Shown: positions 15,609 to 23,927 of the stretch, piece by piece
Layout: the number at the start of each line of letters is the position of its first letter
Numbering within the stretch: the first letter of the stretch is position 1
From: Dehalobacter sp. DCM
GTDB taxonomy: Bacteria > Bacillota > Desulfitobacteriia > Desulfitobacteriales > Syntrophobotulaceae
Assembly: GCF_024972775.1 (NCBI RefSeq)
Contig: NZ_CP092282.1
Coordinates: forward strand, 3,155,001 to 3,219,000
DNA: 64,000 nucleotides
Reading direction: 5' to 3'
Position numbers and translations under genes: made by a program
The notes under the pieces: generated by a model
Databases searched by the model: none
What the model saw: the letters and a program-made list of their open reading frames with translations, nothing else
What the model was told of the DNA's origin: nothing

Positions 15609-17120
15609 ATGTTTGCATCTATTAACGGGATGGCTGTTGATAGCTTCACGTCGCGCCCTGTTCAGGTCGAGGTGGATATCAGCAACGGCTTGCCCGGCCT
15701 GGAAATTGTCGGTTTAGCAGCGACGGCAGTTAAGGAAGCCCGTGACCGCGTGCGCTCGGCGCTGAAAAATTCCGGCTATCCATTTCCATTGCAGCGCATC
15801 ACAGTCAATCTGGCACCCGCTGATCTAAGAAAAGAAGGATCCGGACTGGATCTGCCGATCGCGTTAGGGATACTTGCGGCAATGAATGAACTTGATACGT
15901 CGGCTCTGGAGAAGTTTGTTTTTGCCGGTGAGCTGTCCCTGGAAGGGCAGCTTCGGCCTATCCCTGGTGTATTATCCATAGCCCTTCATTTAAGAAATAC
16001 GCCGTTTTCCTTGGTTATTCCCCCGGCAAATCTCTCAGAAGCCCGGCTTGTGGATGATTTGATCAGTGAAAGTGCGGTCAGTCTTGCCGAACTCGTCCAA
16101 ATCTTAAAAAAAGAGCAGTCTTTCAGCGTTTCTCCCGCAAACGTCATTTCTCCGCCCACCGAAACAGTTCACGCGGATTGGTCCGATATCCGGGGACAAG
16201 CCCAAACGAAACGCGGTCTGGAAATTGCTGCTGCCGGCGGCCATAATTTAATCATGGTCGGTCCGCCGGGTTCCGGGAAGACCTTGCTGGCCAGAGCGTT
16301 TGCCGGTATCCTGCCGCCATTGACTCGTGAAGAGAGCCTGGATGTCACACAACTCTACAGCTTAGCCGGAATCCTCCATGAAGCAGGCAGCCTCGTCACT
16401 GTCCGTCCGTTCCGTAATCCACATCATACGGTAACGGTTGCCGGCATGATTGGCGGTGGTCAAAAAATTAAAGCCGGTGAGCTGAGCTTAGCCAATCATG
16501 GCGTTCTCTTTTTGGATGAAATGCCCGAATTTTCACGAAGTGTTTTGGAAGCCCTTCGCCAGCCGTTAGAAGACAGAAAATTAACGCTGATTCGGCTGCG
16601 TGAACGGATCGAATTCCCGACGCGGGTCAGTCTCATCGCGGCGATGAATCCCTGTCCGTGCGGAAACTTCGGTGATAACGGTCGGGAATGTTCCTGTACT
16701 CCCCAGCAAGTCCATTTATACCGCAGCCGTGTTTCGGGTCCTCTGCTCGATCGCTTTGATCTTCAGCTGGAGGTTCCCCGGCTGAGCTATGATGAATTGA
16801 AAAACGGAGAGAGTCCGGAAACATCAGACAGCGTCAGACATAGAGTCATAAAGGCCAGAGAAATCCAGTGGCAGCGCTTTAGCTGCTGCCGAACTAATGC
16901 GGAAATGACCGGGAGAGAAACCCAAGCGTTTTGTGAATTGGACCCCGCCGGCGAATCACTCTTCAAGAAAATATTTGATAAAAGCCTATTCAGTGCACGA
17001 GCTCACGACCGTATCCTCCGTGTGGCCAGAACTATTGCCGATATGGCTGGATCAGAGATTATCCGTGTGGAACACCTCGCTGAATCGCTCCAGTTCCGGG
17101 CGTTGGATAAATTGAATTAG
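15609..17120 (+). CDS. comM: YifB/ComM family AAA+ ATPase (Mg-chelatase-like)
   Basis: 503 residues. An N-terminal S5-fold/Lon-like domain (MFASINGMAVDSF) precedes Walker A GPPGSGKT, Walker B LFLDEMPEF, the CPCG motif (MNPCPCGNFGD) and a C-terminal lid. In Vibrio, ComM is a branch-migration helicase acting in natural transformation; that role is known for the family, not shown here. The usual neighbour dprA is not downstream. The gene ends at a hairpin, 17121-17147. Confidence 0.93.
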   Translation: MFASINGMAVDSFTSRPVQVEVDISNGLPGLEIVGLAATAVKEARDRVRSALKNSGYPFPLQRITVNLAPADLRKEGSGLDLPIALGILAAMNELDTSALEKFVFAGELSLEGQLRPIPGVLSIALHLRNTPFSLVIPPANLSEARLVDDLISESAVSLAELVQILKKEQSFSVSPANVISPPTETVHADWSDIRGQAQTKRGLEIAAAGGHNLIMVGPPGSGKTLLARAFAGILPPLTREESLDVTQLYSLAGILHEAGSLVTVRPFRNPHHTVTVAGMIGGGQKIKAGELSLANHGVLFLDEMPEFSRSVLEALRQPLEDRKLTLIRLRERIEFPTRVSLIAAMNPCPCGNFGDNGRECSCTPQQVHLYRSRVSGPLLDRFDLQLEVPRLSYDELKNGESPETSDSVRHRVIKAREIQWQRFSCCRTNAEMTGRETQAFCELDPAGESLFKKIFDKSLFSARAHDRILRVARTIADMAGSEIIRVEHLAESLQFRALDKLN

Positions 17121-17147
17121 GAAAGCCGGGGATTATACCCCGGCCTT
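17121..17147. terminator. Shared terminator between convergent comM and the Spo0E-like gene
   Basis: GCCGGGG (17125-17131) pairs with CCCCGGC (17138-17144). The TAA of the minus-strand gene lies in the loop. It is a bidirectional stop for both genes. Confidence 0.65.
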
Positions 17148-17309
17148 ATATATGCTCATAAATACATCGTACTTATTCAATGCTACATCTAATAATTGAC
17201 TAGCAACAACCATTTTATGATCTGTTAGTATCTTGTTCTTTTCATATAACGTGTACATATTTAACCGCAGCTCTTCTATTTGATTTAATAATTCCTCAAG
17301 CTCAGACAT
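17133..17309 (-). CDS. Spo0E-like aspartyl-phosphate phosphatase
   Basis: 58 residues from the ATG at 17309, chosen for AAAGGTGGG upstream; the frame is open to 17408 but without a ribosome-binding site. The protein begins MSELEELLNQIEELRLNMY and has VVASQLLDVALNKYD, the SQxLD signature of the Spo0E family that dephosphorylates Spo0A~P and delays sporulation. It fits the other sporulation genes in the window. Confidence 0.85.
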   Translation of the reverse strand: MSELEELLNQIEELRLNMYTLYEKNKILTDHKMVVASQLLDVALNKYDVFMSIYKAGV

Positions 17310-17828
17310 ACACAATCCCACCTTTTGATTAATAGGAATGTTATCGCAGAATAAGCAAAGCATTACCAAAAGAAGCATAGAGGAACATACAACGTTGTTT
17401 ACGGACAATGTACAGTCTCTATTAAATTATTGACACCTTTCATTTTATTGGTAACTATAGCATTGAGATTCCCATGTTTAAAGCCGTCTAATCGATAGAA
17501 TCTTCCTGAAAATTCCATTTACATCCCAGCGTATCATCAACGGAGCAGATATCTTCATTTTATACCTTCATACAAGCATATAACACCACCACCGTTTGAA
17601 TATTGGAAATATACTAAATATTCTACATAATACACTATTTTCCTGCCAAGGAATATTAAGTAATGCTAAATTTTTTTTTTTATAAACATTTCTTTCCATC
17701 TATATTTAATGGGAAACTCAATTCCAACAAAATTATAGAAGTTATATCACATTCTATTTTCAGGTACATACACGAACAAACTCCTTCATTCCATAATATG
17801 GATTATCCAATGAATAAGGAGTGATGAT
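17310..17828. other. AT-rich gap, no gene seen
   Basis: About 520 bases of AT-rich sequence with a run of 12 T near 17680. I see no convincing frame, RNA or repeat. It should hold the promoter of the Spo0E-like gene on the left and of the LysM gene on the right. Confidence 0.5.
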
Positions 17829-17975
17829 ATGCATCATCAGGTTCGTCACGGGGATAATTTGTCCAAAATAGCACGCCGTTATGGCGTAACCGTTATCTAT
17901 ATAATCAGACTCAACCCACATCTAAAAAAACGCAGACATCGAATCAATGTTGGCGAAAGAATCAAAATCCGTTAG
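17829..17975 (+). CDS. 48-residue single LysM domain protein
   Basis: A complete small gene below the usual ORF-calling size. The protein is little more than one LysM module: HQVRHGDNLSKIARRYGV, then VIYIIRLNPHL, then a basic linker and INVGERIKIR. LysM binds N-acetylglucosamine chains of peptidoglycan and is common in spore-coat and wall proteins. AAGGAG lies seven bases before the ATG. There is no signal peptide, so it would act after lysis or in the mother cell during spore formation, or leave by another route. A hairpin at 18058-18088 follows. Confidence 0.85.
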   Translation: MHHQVRHGDNLSKIARRYGVTVIYIIRLNPHLKKRRHRINVGERIKIR

Positions 17976-18057
17976 AAAAAATGTGTTCCCGTAACTTGTC
18001 ATTAACTGCCGCGAGATGTTAATTTATTGGCAAATTATTCTAAATCCGGAAAAATAG

Positions 18058-18088
18058 CGAACAGCCGCACGTTGCATCGGCTGTTCGT
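18058..18088 (+). terminator. Hairpin after the LysM gene
   Basis: CGAACAGCCG pairs with CGGCTGTTCG around a 10-base loop, between the LysM gene and amj. The T-run after it is weak. Confidence 0.5.
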
Positions 18089-18198
18089 CTCTTGTAATCA
18101 GGTCAACTGGAATCATTTTCTATTTTAAGGTATAATGAATCAGAACCGTGACGTACATTTATTTAAGTAAAGGTAATCGTGCAAAGGAATTTGATCTT

Positions 18199-18999
18199 AT
18201 GATGATGGAAATGGATCGAATACTGATTGAGCTCATCATCCTTACCGGGATCATCCATATCGTTGATACACTGGCCTACTCCGTACGGCTGAATTCGGTT
18301 AAGAGCGGCCAGGTCGTTTTATCATTTTCTCTGTTTAATATGGTTGTGCTCGTTTCCCGAACAGCCAATACGTTCCAAGGGCCATTAATCGGCAAAATCG
18401 TCGGTTACGGACTGACGCATAATATCGACCCTGCAGGGGATCTCCGTTTTGTTATCTTCGCCGCAACCGGCGGTACTCTTTTGGGAATCCTGTTGATACC
18501 TACTTTTTTAAAGGTATTTCAAGCCGCGGTCAAACGGTTGGAAGAAGCAGGATCGGTTCCCTCCCTGGTCATCGAAGCTTTGCAGGTCAATAATATCAAG
18601 CGGATTGTGAAGAGCACGGTGAGACCCTCTCGAAGTATGCTGCAAAAATTAAGGTACAGAGAAATCCCCAAACGATTCTTACTGATCAATATCATCGTCA
18701 CCGGGATTTATACCATTGGTGTCATTGCAGCCCAGTATTCAGCGGTTTTCGTTCCTGCAGAAGACCAATTAGCGGCAGCCGCTGCATCTGGAATGGTCAA
18801 TGGAATAGCCGCTATCCTTCTGACCTTTTTTATTGACCCCAAATCTGCCATCGTTACCGACGAGGCACTGCGGGGCAAACGGCCTTATGGTGATGTCAAA
18901 GCACTGGTTATCCTGCTTATCACCACGAAGCTGCTCGGGACACTGCTTGGTCAAGTGTTGTTCCTTCCTGCCGCCCACATGATTGCCTTGTTTTTTTAA
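18199..18999 (+). CDS. amj: Amj-type alternative lipid II flippase
   Basis: 266-residue membrane protein with several hydrophobic segments. The opening (LIELIILTGIIHIVDTLAYSVR) and SLFNMVVLVSRTANTFQGP match the Amj/YdaH (DUF2837) family, which flips lipid II when MurJ is missing. A TATAAT at 18131-18136 puts transcription close to the apparent GTG at 18148, so the ATG at 18199 with AAAGGA upstream is a better start. It converges with rnhB. Confidence 0.88.
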   Translation: MMMEMDRILIELIILTGIIHIVDTLAYSVRLNSVKSGQVVLSFSLFNMVVLVSRTANTFQGPLIGKIVGYGLTHNIDPAGDLRFVIFAATGGTLLGILLIPTFLKVFQAAVKRLEEAGSVPSLVIEALQVNNIKRIVKSTVRPSRSMLQKLRYREIPKRFLLINIIVTGIYTIGVIAAQYSAVFVPAEDQLAAAAASGMVNGIAAILLTFFIDPKSAIVTDEALRGKRPYGDVKALVILLITTKLLGTLLGQVLFLPAAHMIALFF

Positions 19000-19031
19000 T
19001 AAGCAAATAACCATAAATCGACCGGTATTCT

Positions 19032-19670
19032 TTACCCGGTAACCTTTACTATCATCTCTTTGATCGGTGAAAAACTCTGCCGATGGATTTGACATGGACC
19101 AAAACGTTCAATCATCGCAAGATGCTGCGCGGTGCCATACCCTTTATGCCGGTCAAAGCAGTATTCGGGATAGATCCGATGCATGTCATCCATAAGCGCA
19201 TCCCGGGTCACTTTGGCAAGGATAGACGCAGCCGCGATGCTGGCACTCAGACCATCTCCGCCAATTACCGCTCTTTGGCCTAATGTGATATTTAATGTGT
19301 CTCTACCGTCAATAATTATGTAGTCCGGGGTGTGCTGCAAGGCATCCAAAGCCCGGGTCATGGCAAGTTTCGTTGCATTTAAAATATTGATTAAATCGAT
19401 TTCGCTTGCGGTTGCACTGCCAATGGCATAAGCAACAGCTTGATCTTTTATTTTTTCCGCTAATTCTTTCCGCTTCTTTTCAGATAACTTCTTAGAGTCA
19501 TTGAGTCCCGGCAGATCAAATTCAACGGGCAGGATGCAGGCAGCAGCCACGACCGGTCCTGCTAATGGACCGCGCCCGGCTTCATCGATACCGGCTATAC
19601 TGCGATGACCTTCTCTCCAAAGCCCTCTCTCAATCTCCAGAAGCCTCCCCATTCTCTCGGCTTCGTCCAT
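19032..19670 (-). CDS. rnhB: Ribonuclease HII
   Basis: 212 residues. The enzyme removes ribonucleotides from DNA and RNA from hybrids. The first catalytic Asp and Glu are in IAGIDEAGRGPLAGPV, and the later acidic residue is in YIIIDGRDTL; DRHKGYGT is also conserved. It is the last gene of the rplS-rbgA-rnhB group. Confidence 0.96.
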   Translation of the reverse strand: MDEAERMGRLLEIERGLWREGHRSIAGIDEAGRGPLAGPVVAAACILPVEFDLPGLNDSKKLSEKKRKELAEKIKDQAVAYAIGSATASEIDLINILNATKLAMTRALDALQHTPDYIIIDGRDTLNITLGQRAVIGGDGLSASIAAASILAKVTRDALMDDMHRIYPEYCFDRHKGYGTAQHLAMIERFGPCQIHRQSFSPIKEMIVKVTG

Positions 19671-19745
19671 GATAGTATCTCCTCAATTTAAATGATAAAT
19701 CGTGTCATCAATAGTATCTTCTGTTTGAGGAATATGATCTTGTTC

Positions 19746-20612
19746 TCAGTCCATCGTCACTTTGGCAATCTTACCGCTGCGGAATTCACGCAGAAATATC
19801 TGAGCGGCCTTGAAGGTATCGATGCGTCCGCCGCTGATCAGACAGCCTCTTTTTCGGCCAATCAGCTCAAGTCCGAAACCAGATTCTGATTCATTCTCAT
19901 CGCTTCTCTCCGCTTCCGTCATTTCCTCTGCCGTCAGCTTATAAAAGCCTGCCAGATCCTGCGGGTAATTGGCCTTCAGCCATTTTAGCAACCATAAAGC
20001 CAGCTCTTCCTGATCAAATACTTCGTCCCGTACGGCACCGGTGACCGCAAGCTTTCGTCCGACTTCGGGGTCATCAAACTTAGGCCAGAGCATTCCCGGC
20101 GTGTCCAGAAGTTCCACTTTATCATGGATTCGTACCCACTGATTGCCTCGGGTAACACCCGGTTTATTTCCCGTCTTGGCCTGAGAGCCGCCTGTCAATT
20201 GATTGATCAGGGTTGATTTGCCAATGTTCGGTATACCGACAACCATCACTCGGATCGGTCGTTCCCGCACGCCTCTGGCAGCCAAACGCTCTCTTTTTTC
20301 CGTCATCAGTTTTTCCAATAACGGGACAATATTTTTTATACCTATACTCGTTGTTGAACTGATCGCTAAAACCGGGCCATCCTTTTTTAACATTGTAACC
20401 CATTGTTCAGTCCGGACTTTATCGGCCAAATCCGATTTATTCAGAAGAAGCAGACGTTGTTTCGTCCCCAAGAGCTGGTTTAAAAGTGGATTTCTGCTGC
20501 TTAAGGGCAGTCGGGCATCAGCCAGCTCCAGAATGATATCGACCCACTTCAATTGTTCTTCGAGTTTTCTTTTGGCCCGGGTCATATGACCGGGATACCA
20601 TTGTATGTTCAT
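19746..20612 (-). CDS. rbgA: Ribosome biogenesis GTPase RbgA (YlqF)
   Basis: 288-residue circularly permuted GTPase for late 50S assembly. G4 (LLNKSDLAD) comes before G1 (GIPNIGKSTLINQL) and G3 (LLDTPGML). The N-terminus MNIQWYPGHMTRAKR is the family signature. It lies between rplS and rnhB, as in Bacillus. Confidence 0.96.
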   Translation of the reverse strand: MNIQWYPGHMTRAKRKLEEQLKWVDIILELADARLPLSSRNPLLNQLLGTKQRLLLLNKSDLADKVRTEQWVTMLKKDGPVLAISSTTSIGIKNIVPLLEKLMTEKRERLAARGVRERPIRVMVVGIPNIGKSTLINQLTGGSQAKTGNKPGVTRGNQWVRIHDKVELLDTPGMLWPKFDDPEVGRKLAVTGAVRDEVFDQEELALWLLKWLKANYPQDLAGFYKLTAEEMTEAERSDENESESGFGLELIGRKRGCLISGGRIDTFKAAQIFLREFRSGKIAKVTMD

Positions 20613-20637
20613 AATACTCCTTCATGGATCAGGCGTT

Positions 20638-20672
20638 AAAAAAGAGCTGAATTTCTCCAGCTCTTTCTCTTT
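20638..20672 (-). terminator. Terminator after rplS
   Basis: AAAGAGCTG pairs with CAGCTCTTT, followed on the minus strand by TTTTTT, just downstream of the rplS stop. rbgA and rnhB therefore depend on read-through or another promoter. Confidence 0.7.
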
Positions 20673-20680
20673 TTTCTTTT

Positions 20681-21022
20681 TTAGCGGCGCTCTCTAATGC
20701 GAGCTGATTTACCGTAGCGATCACGCAGGTAGTAGAGTTTAGCTCTGCGGACAATCCCTCTGCGTACTACCTCAATCCTGTCAATACGCGGGGAATGCAG
20801 GGGGAACGTTCTTTCAACACCAACGCCGTTGGAAACACGGCGTACAGTGAATGTTTCCCTTAAGCCATCGCCCTTTCTTTTGATCACGAGACCTTCAAAG
20901 ACCTGAATACGCTCACGCGTACCCTCGATAATACGTACGTGTACTTTGACCGTATCGCCGGGGCGGAAAGTAGGAATGTTATCTTTAAGCTGTTGCTCTT
21001 CAATTATTCTAATATAATCCAT
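20681..21022 (-). CDS. rplS: 50S ribosomal protein L19
   Basis: 113 residues, full length, with the conserved [16 protein letters not shown] and [15 protein letters not shown] segments. In most Firmicutes it follows trmD directly; here more than 7 kb of other genes lie between, and a separate promoter stands upstream. Confidence 0.97.
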   Translation of the reverse strand: MDYIRIIEEQQLKDNIPTFRPGDTVKVHVRIIEGTRERIQVFEGLVIKRKGDGLRETFTVRRVSNGVGVERTFPLHSPRIDRIEVVRRGIVRRAKLYYLRDRYGKSARIRERR

Positions 21023-21101
21023 TAAAAATACCCCCTTCCTTGCCTAGATGTTCGTAACTCCTTCAACTAAGCCAGAGGACCATCCGTTTTCATACTGTAC
21101 T

Positions 21102-21130
21102 ATATTACCATAGACCGGAAATTTGCGCAA
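21102..21130 (-). promoter_or_regulatory. Candidate sigma-A promoter of rplS
   Basis: On the minus strand TTGCGC and TAATAT are separated by 17 bases, leaving a leader of about 80 bases before the ATG at 21022. Having its own promoter makes sense because rplS is cut off from trmD here. Confidence 0.45.
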
Positions 21131-21197
21131 TATCATAAGTGATTAATCATGCTGAAATAATCGGTCATTACGGCGAAATTTATCGTCATGTTACTAT

Positions 21198-23237
21198 TTA
21201 CTGAACGTCGATTTTATATTCCTTGAGTTTCCGATAAAGGGTTGATTTACTAACCCCAAGCAGTGACGCTGCTTTAGGAATGTTATTATTGGTATCGGAA
21301 AGTGCTTCTTCTATATGAACCTTTTCCAAATCCCGCAGGTCAAAAACGCGCTGGTTGATCGCAGCGTTTTCCTTCTTTGGGGTCAATAAATTGTTCGGTA
21401 GATGATCGATCGTGATCTCCTTGCCATTGGCAATATTGACAGCGTAGATGATTGTATTTTCTAATTGGCGGACATTCCCCGGCCAGCTGAACAGATCAAG
21501 TATTTTTTGTGTCTCCGGATGAATTTTCGAGGCCTTGATCCCCGTTTTCTGACAGTAATTCTGGACAAAATAGTTACTGAGAAGCGCGATATCACTCCCC
21601 CGCTCTCTTAGCGGCGGGATGTCGATAGACAACACGGAAAGCCTGTAATAGAGGTCTGCCCGGAAAAGATTCTTTTCCACCAGTTCCCAAAGGTTTTGAT
21701 TTGTGGCGGCAATGACTCTAAAATTGACCTTTTTATGAGTCTGCCCCCCGATGCGCATAACCTGTTTATCCTGAAGGACCCTCAGCAAAACAGCTTGCAG
21801 TTCATAAGGCATGTCCCCGATTTCATCTAAAAATAATGTACCGCCGTTGGCCAGTTCGATTTTCCCGGGGCGTCCGTTGCGGTCTGCCCCCGTAAAGCTG
21901 CCGCCTTCATACCCAAATAGTTCACTTTCGATGAGCTCACGCGGCAAAGCGGCACAATTGACAGCCATAAAAGGCCCTTTGGGCCGGTTGTTGTTATGGA
22001 TGGCCTGAGCGTAGAGTTCTTTGCCTGTTCCGCTTTCACCGATAAGCAGAATATTTTCGGATGACCCAGCAAAAACCTGACCAAGTTTAACTGCCTTTTT
22101 AAATGCCGGACTTTGCCCAATAAGATTATCAAATGAAAACCTGGCCGCATTTCCAGCGCGGACCGCAGCTTGTACGTTGACTTTTTCCAAGAGATTTAAA
22201 CGTAAAACAGCCCCTTTGACCTGACTGGTATCCTGTTTAACAATAGGATGGATATGGATTAAATAGGATTTCCCCTCATCGCCTGCATGAACGATTTCTT
22301 CGAGTTCCATGTTATAGCCCGCTCGAACCGAGGCCATAAGCGGAGAATTTTTACTCAAGAAGTTTTTAAAGTTTAGTGTTTTTAGCTCTGCAATTTGGTT
22401 GTTTGCTTGCGAATTGATCTTGAGGATGGCAGCACCTTCTTCATTCAGATTAATTATATTCCCGAATTCATCAATGGTGATGATCCCCTCATCAATCACT
22501 GCCAACGTATTCTTCAATAAGTTATTAACATCTTCCAGTTCATTATAACTTTCTTCGAGTTGAATGCGGTTTTCTATGGCTGCTGCCATTGCTGTTACTA
22601 AGGCAAAGGTATTATAACAGATGATTTGAAAATTCGGATCCCAGGGAGGATGAATAAGCGGCTGAGCCAGGGAAATTACAGCATCAACCTCACCGTTTCG
22701 ATCCAGAATCGGCACTGAGGTAACCACAAAATCTTCAAGATATTTGCTGTAGTGCTCGGGTCCCATGAGCTGGACCGGCCTTTTCAGTCTTCTGCAAAGA
22801 ATATGGGCAGTGGTACCGGCAACATTCTCGTCAAACACTTTGCCTAGGAATTTACGTTCTTCTATAGTATAGTTATCGTTCAGACGATACAGCGGGATGC
22901 CATTTTTGTCATCTAAGGTTAGCCGATAAGCAAGGTCCGAGGGAACCTCGAAATGGTCAAACATTGATTTGATGAATTCAATGAGCAGCCGGTTTTCCTC
23001 TTGGCTTTCTTCGACGGTATGGGCAGAGAGTTGTTTTCCCAGTTTCAAATTTTCAGGATCGATACCTGCTTTTCGGCTTCTTATCCAAGAATCAGCAACC
23101 TCGGGGCTCAAATAAGGAGATTCCCTGGGGTCAACTAACTTATTGTCAAGAAAATCCTGTTTACATTGAACAATTCCTTCCCAACGTTTCCTTGTCATCT
23201 GCCTGTAATTGTCAACGTGAAATATGCCGGAAGTCAT
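21198..23237 (-). CDS. Sigma-54-dependent transcriptional activator, AcoR-like
   Basis: 679 residues. The N-terminal third resembles the GAF-type sensor of AcoR-like regulators, a PAS-like segment follows (LAVIDEGIITIDEFGNIINLN), then the AAA+ domain with Walker A GESGTGKE, the sigma-54 contact loop GSFTGA, Walker B GTLFLDEIGDMP and an R-finger region. The C-terminal Fis-type helix-turn-helix is IPKAASLLGVSKSTLYRKLK. It lies downstream of the molybdopterin operon on the same strand, and that operon has a -24/-12 promoter, so it is the likely activator. The signal is unknown. Confidence 0.93.
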   Translation of the reverse strand: MTSGIFHVDNYRQMTRKRWEGIVQCKQDFLDNKLVDPRESPYLSPEVADSWIRSRKAGIDPENLKLGKQLSAHTVEESQEENRLLIEFIKSMFDHFEVPSDLAYRLTLDDKNGIPLYRLNDNYTIEERKFLGKVFDENVAGTTAHILCRRLKRPVQLMGPEHYSKYLEDFVVTSVPILDRNGEVDAVISLAQPLIHPPWDPNFQIICYNTFALVTAMAAAIENRIQLEESYNELEDVNNLLKNTLAVIDEGIITIDEFGNIINLNEEGAAILKINSQANNQIAELKTLNFKNFLSKNSPLMASVRAGYNMELEEIVHAGDEGKSYLIHIHPIVKQDTSQVKGAVLRLNLLEKVNVQAAVRAGNAARFSFDNLIGQSPAFKKAVKLGQVFAGSSENILLIGESGTGKELYAQAIHNNNRPKGPFMAVNCAALPRELIESELFGYEGGSFTGADRNGRPGKIELANGGTLFLDEIGDMPYELQAVLLRVLQDKQVMRIGGQTHKKVNFRVIAATNQNLWELVEKNLFRADLYYRLSVLSIDIPPLRERGSDIALLSNYFVQNYCQKTGIKASKIHPETQKILDLFSWPGNVRQLENTIIYAVNIANGKEITIDHLPNNLLTPKKENAAINQRVFDLRDLEKVHIEEALSDTNNNIPKAASLLGVSKSTLYRKLKEYKIDVQ

Positions 23238-23300
23238 AGAATCTTCCTCTCTGTTTACATGATAAACAATTGGCCATTAATTTTTCTTTATTCGATTCTA

Positions 23301-23360
23301 AATAATAATTGTAATAGTAATCGTAATAGTGATTTTTGTAGTAATTGTAATACGTTATTA
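23301..23360. repeat. Degenerate hexanucleotide tract upstream of the sigma-54 activator
   Basis: Tandem units of the form AATNGT (AATTGT, AATAGT, AATCGT, AATAGT), an interruption, then AGTAATTGTAATACG. It lies 60-120 bases upstream of the activator start and could affect its expression by unit-number change or DNA bending. Confidence 0.55.
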
Positions 23361-23489
23361 TTTTTAGATTACCTTCATTATAATATTTTAACATAAACTC
23401 AAATTTCGTACTATAAAAGACAGACACCAAATTCATTACTTTTCTTGCTCCACATTCATACTCTGGGTTGGATAGGGTGGCATATGTAA

Positions 23490-23533
23490 AACAGCTGCTA
23501 TAGAATATGTGACTTCTATAGCAGCTATTTTTT
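23490..23533. terminator. Terminator after the ferredoxin-like gene
   Basis: AGCTGCTATAGAA pairs with TTCTATAGCAGCT around a short loop, with T-rich flanks on both strands. It ends the molybdopterin operon and separates it from the activator gene. Confidence 0.7.
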
Positions 23534-23577
23534 GTTCCTAAATAAATAGCGAATAGTTATTCAGGATATAGACTTGA

Positions 23578-23913
23578 TTATTTTGGAGCAAAGAGCACCA
23601 TTTTGGGTTGCCCGTTAATCTTTTTGGCCAGCTCCTCTACCGGACCATACTCCATGACAAGCGACTGACAGTGTTTAACGCACGTCGGCTTCTTTCCTTT
23701 AGCGACACGATCAGCGCAGAGATCACATTGATCCGTTGGGATGGGAATGAATTCATACTGCCATTTTTCTTCGCTGATCTGCCAGGGGCCGATTTCAGCC
23801 AGTTTGATCCCCCATTGATCAACAGGAAGTTTATGCTCCATCTGACAGGCTACTTCACAGCTGTGGCAGCCGGTGCAATATTGATAGTTAATTAGCAAAC
23901 CATTCTGTGCCAT
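23578..23913 (-). CDS. Dicluster 4Fe-4S electron-transfer subunit
   Basis: 111 residues from the ATG at 23913, chosen for GGAGGG six bases upstream. It has YCTGCHSCEVAC for one cluster and CDLCADR plus CVKHC for the second, eight Cys in all. It begins 14 bases after the molybdopterin subunit stops and is its likely electron partner. At this length it is shorter than the four-cluster DmsB/PsrB type, and no membrane anchor gene is nearby, so the complex is probably soluble. Confidence 0.9.
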   Translation of the reverse strand: MAQNGLLINYQYCTGCHSCEVACQMEHKLPVDQWGIKLAEIGPWQISEEKWQYEFIPIPTDQCDLCADRVAKGKKPTCVKHCQSLVMEYGPVEELAKKINGQPKMVLFAPK

Positions 23914-23927
23914 TGTGTTTCCCTCCT

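Larger units (their letters stand above)
23238..23577. other. Gap holding a hexanucleotide repeat tract and a terminator
   Basis: About 340 bases with no gene I can support. It contains the AAT-rich tract at 23301-23360 and the hairpin at 23490-23533. The Tyr/Asn-rich minus-strand frame here is produced by the repeat. Confidence 0.5.

Noticed and set aside
21870-21920. GSFTGA instead of GAFTGA in the sigma-54 activator
   Set aside because: Ser at this place is, to my knowledge, common in clostridial AcoR-like activators, so it is not evidence for loss of function.
23212-23436. Tyr/Asn-rich minus-strand frame
   Set aside because: The composition comes from the hexanucleotide repeat and it overlaps the start of the real activator gene.
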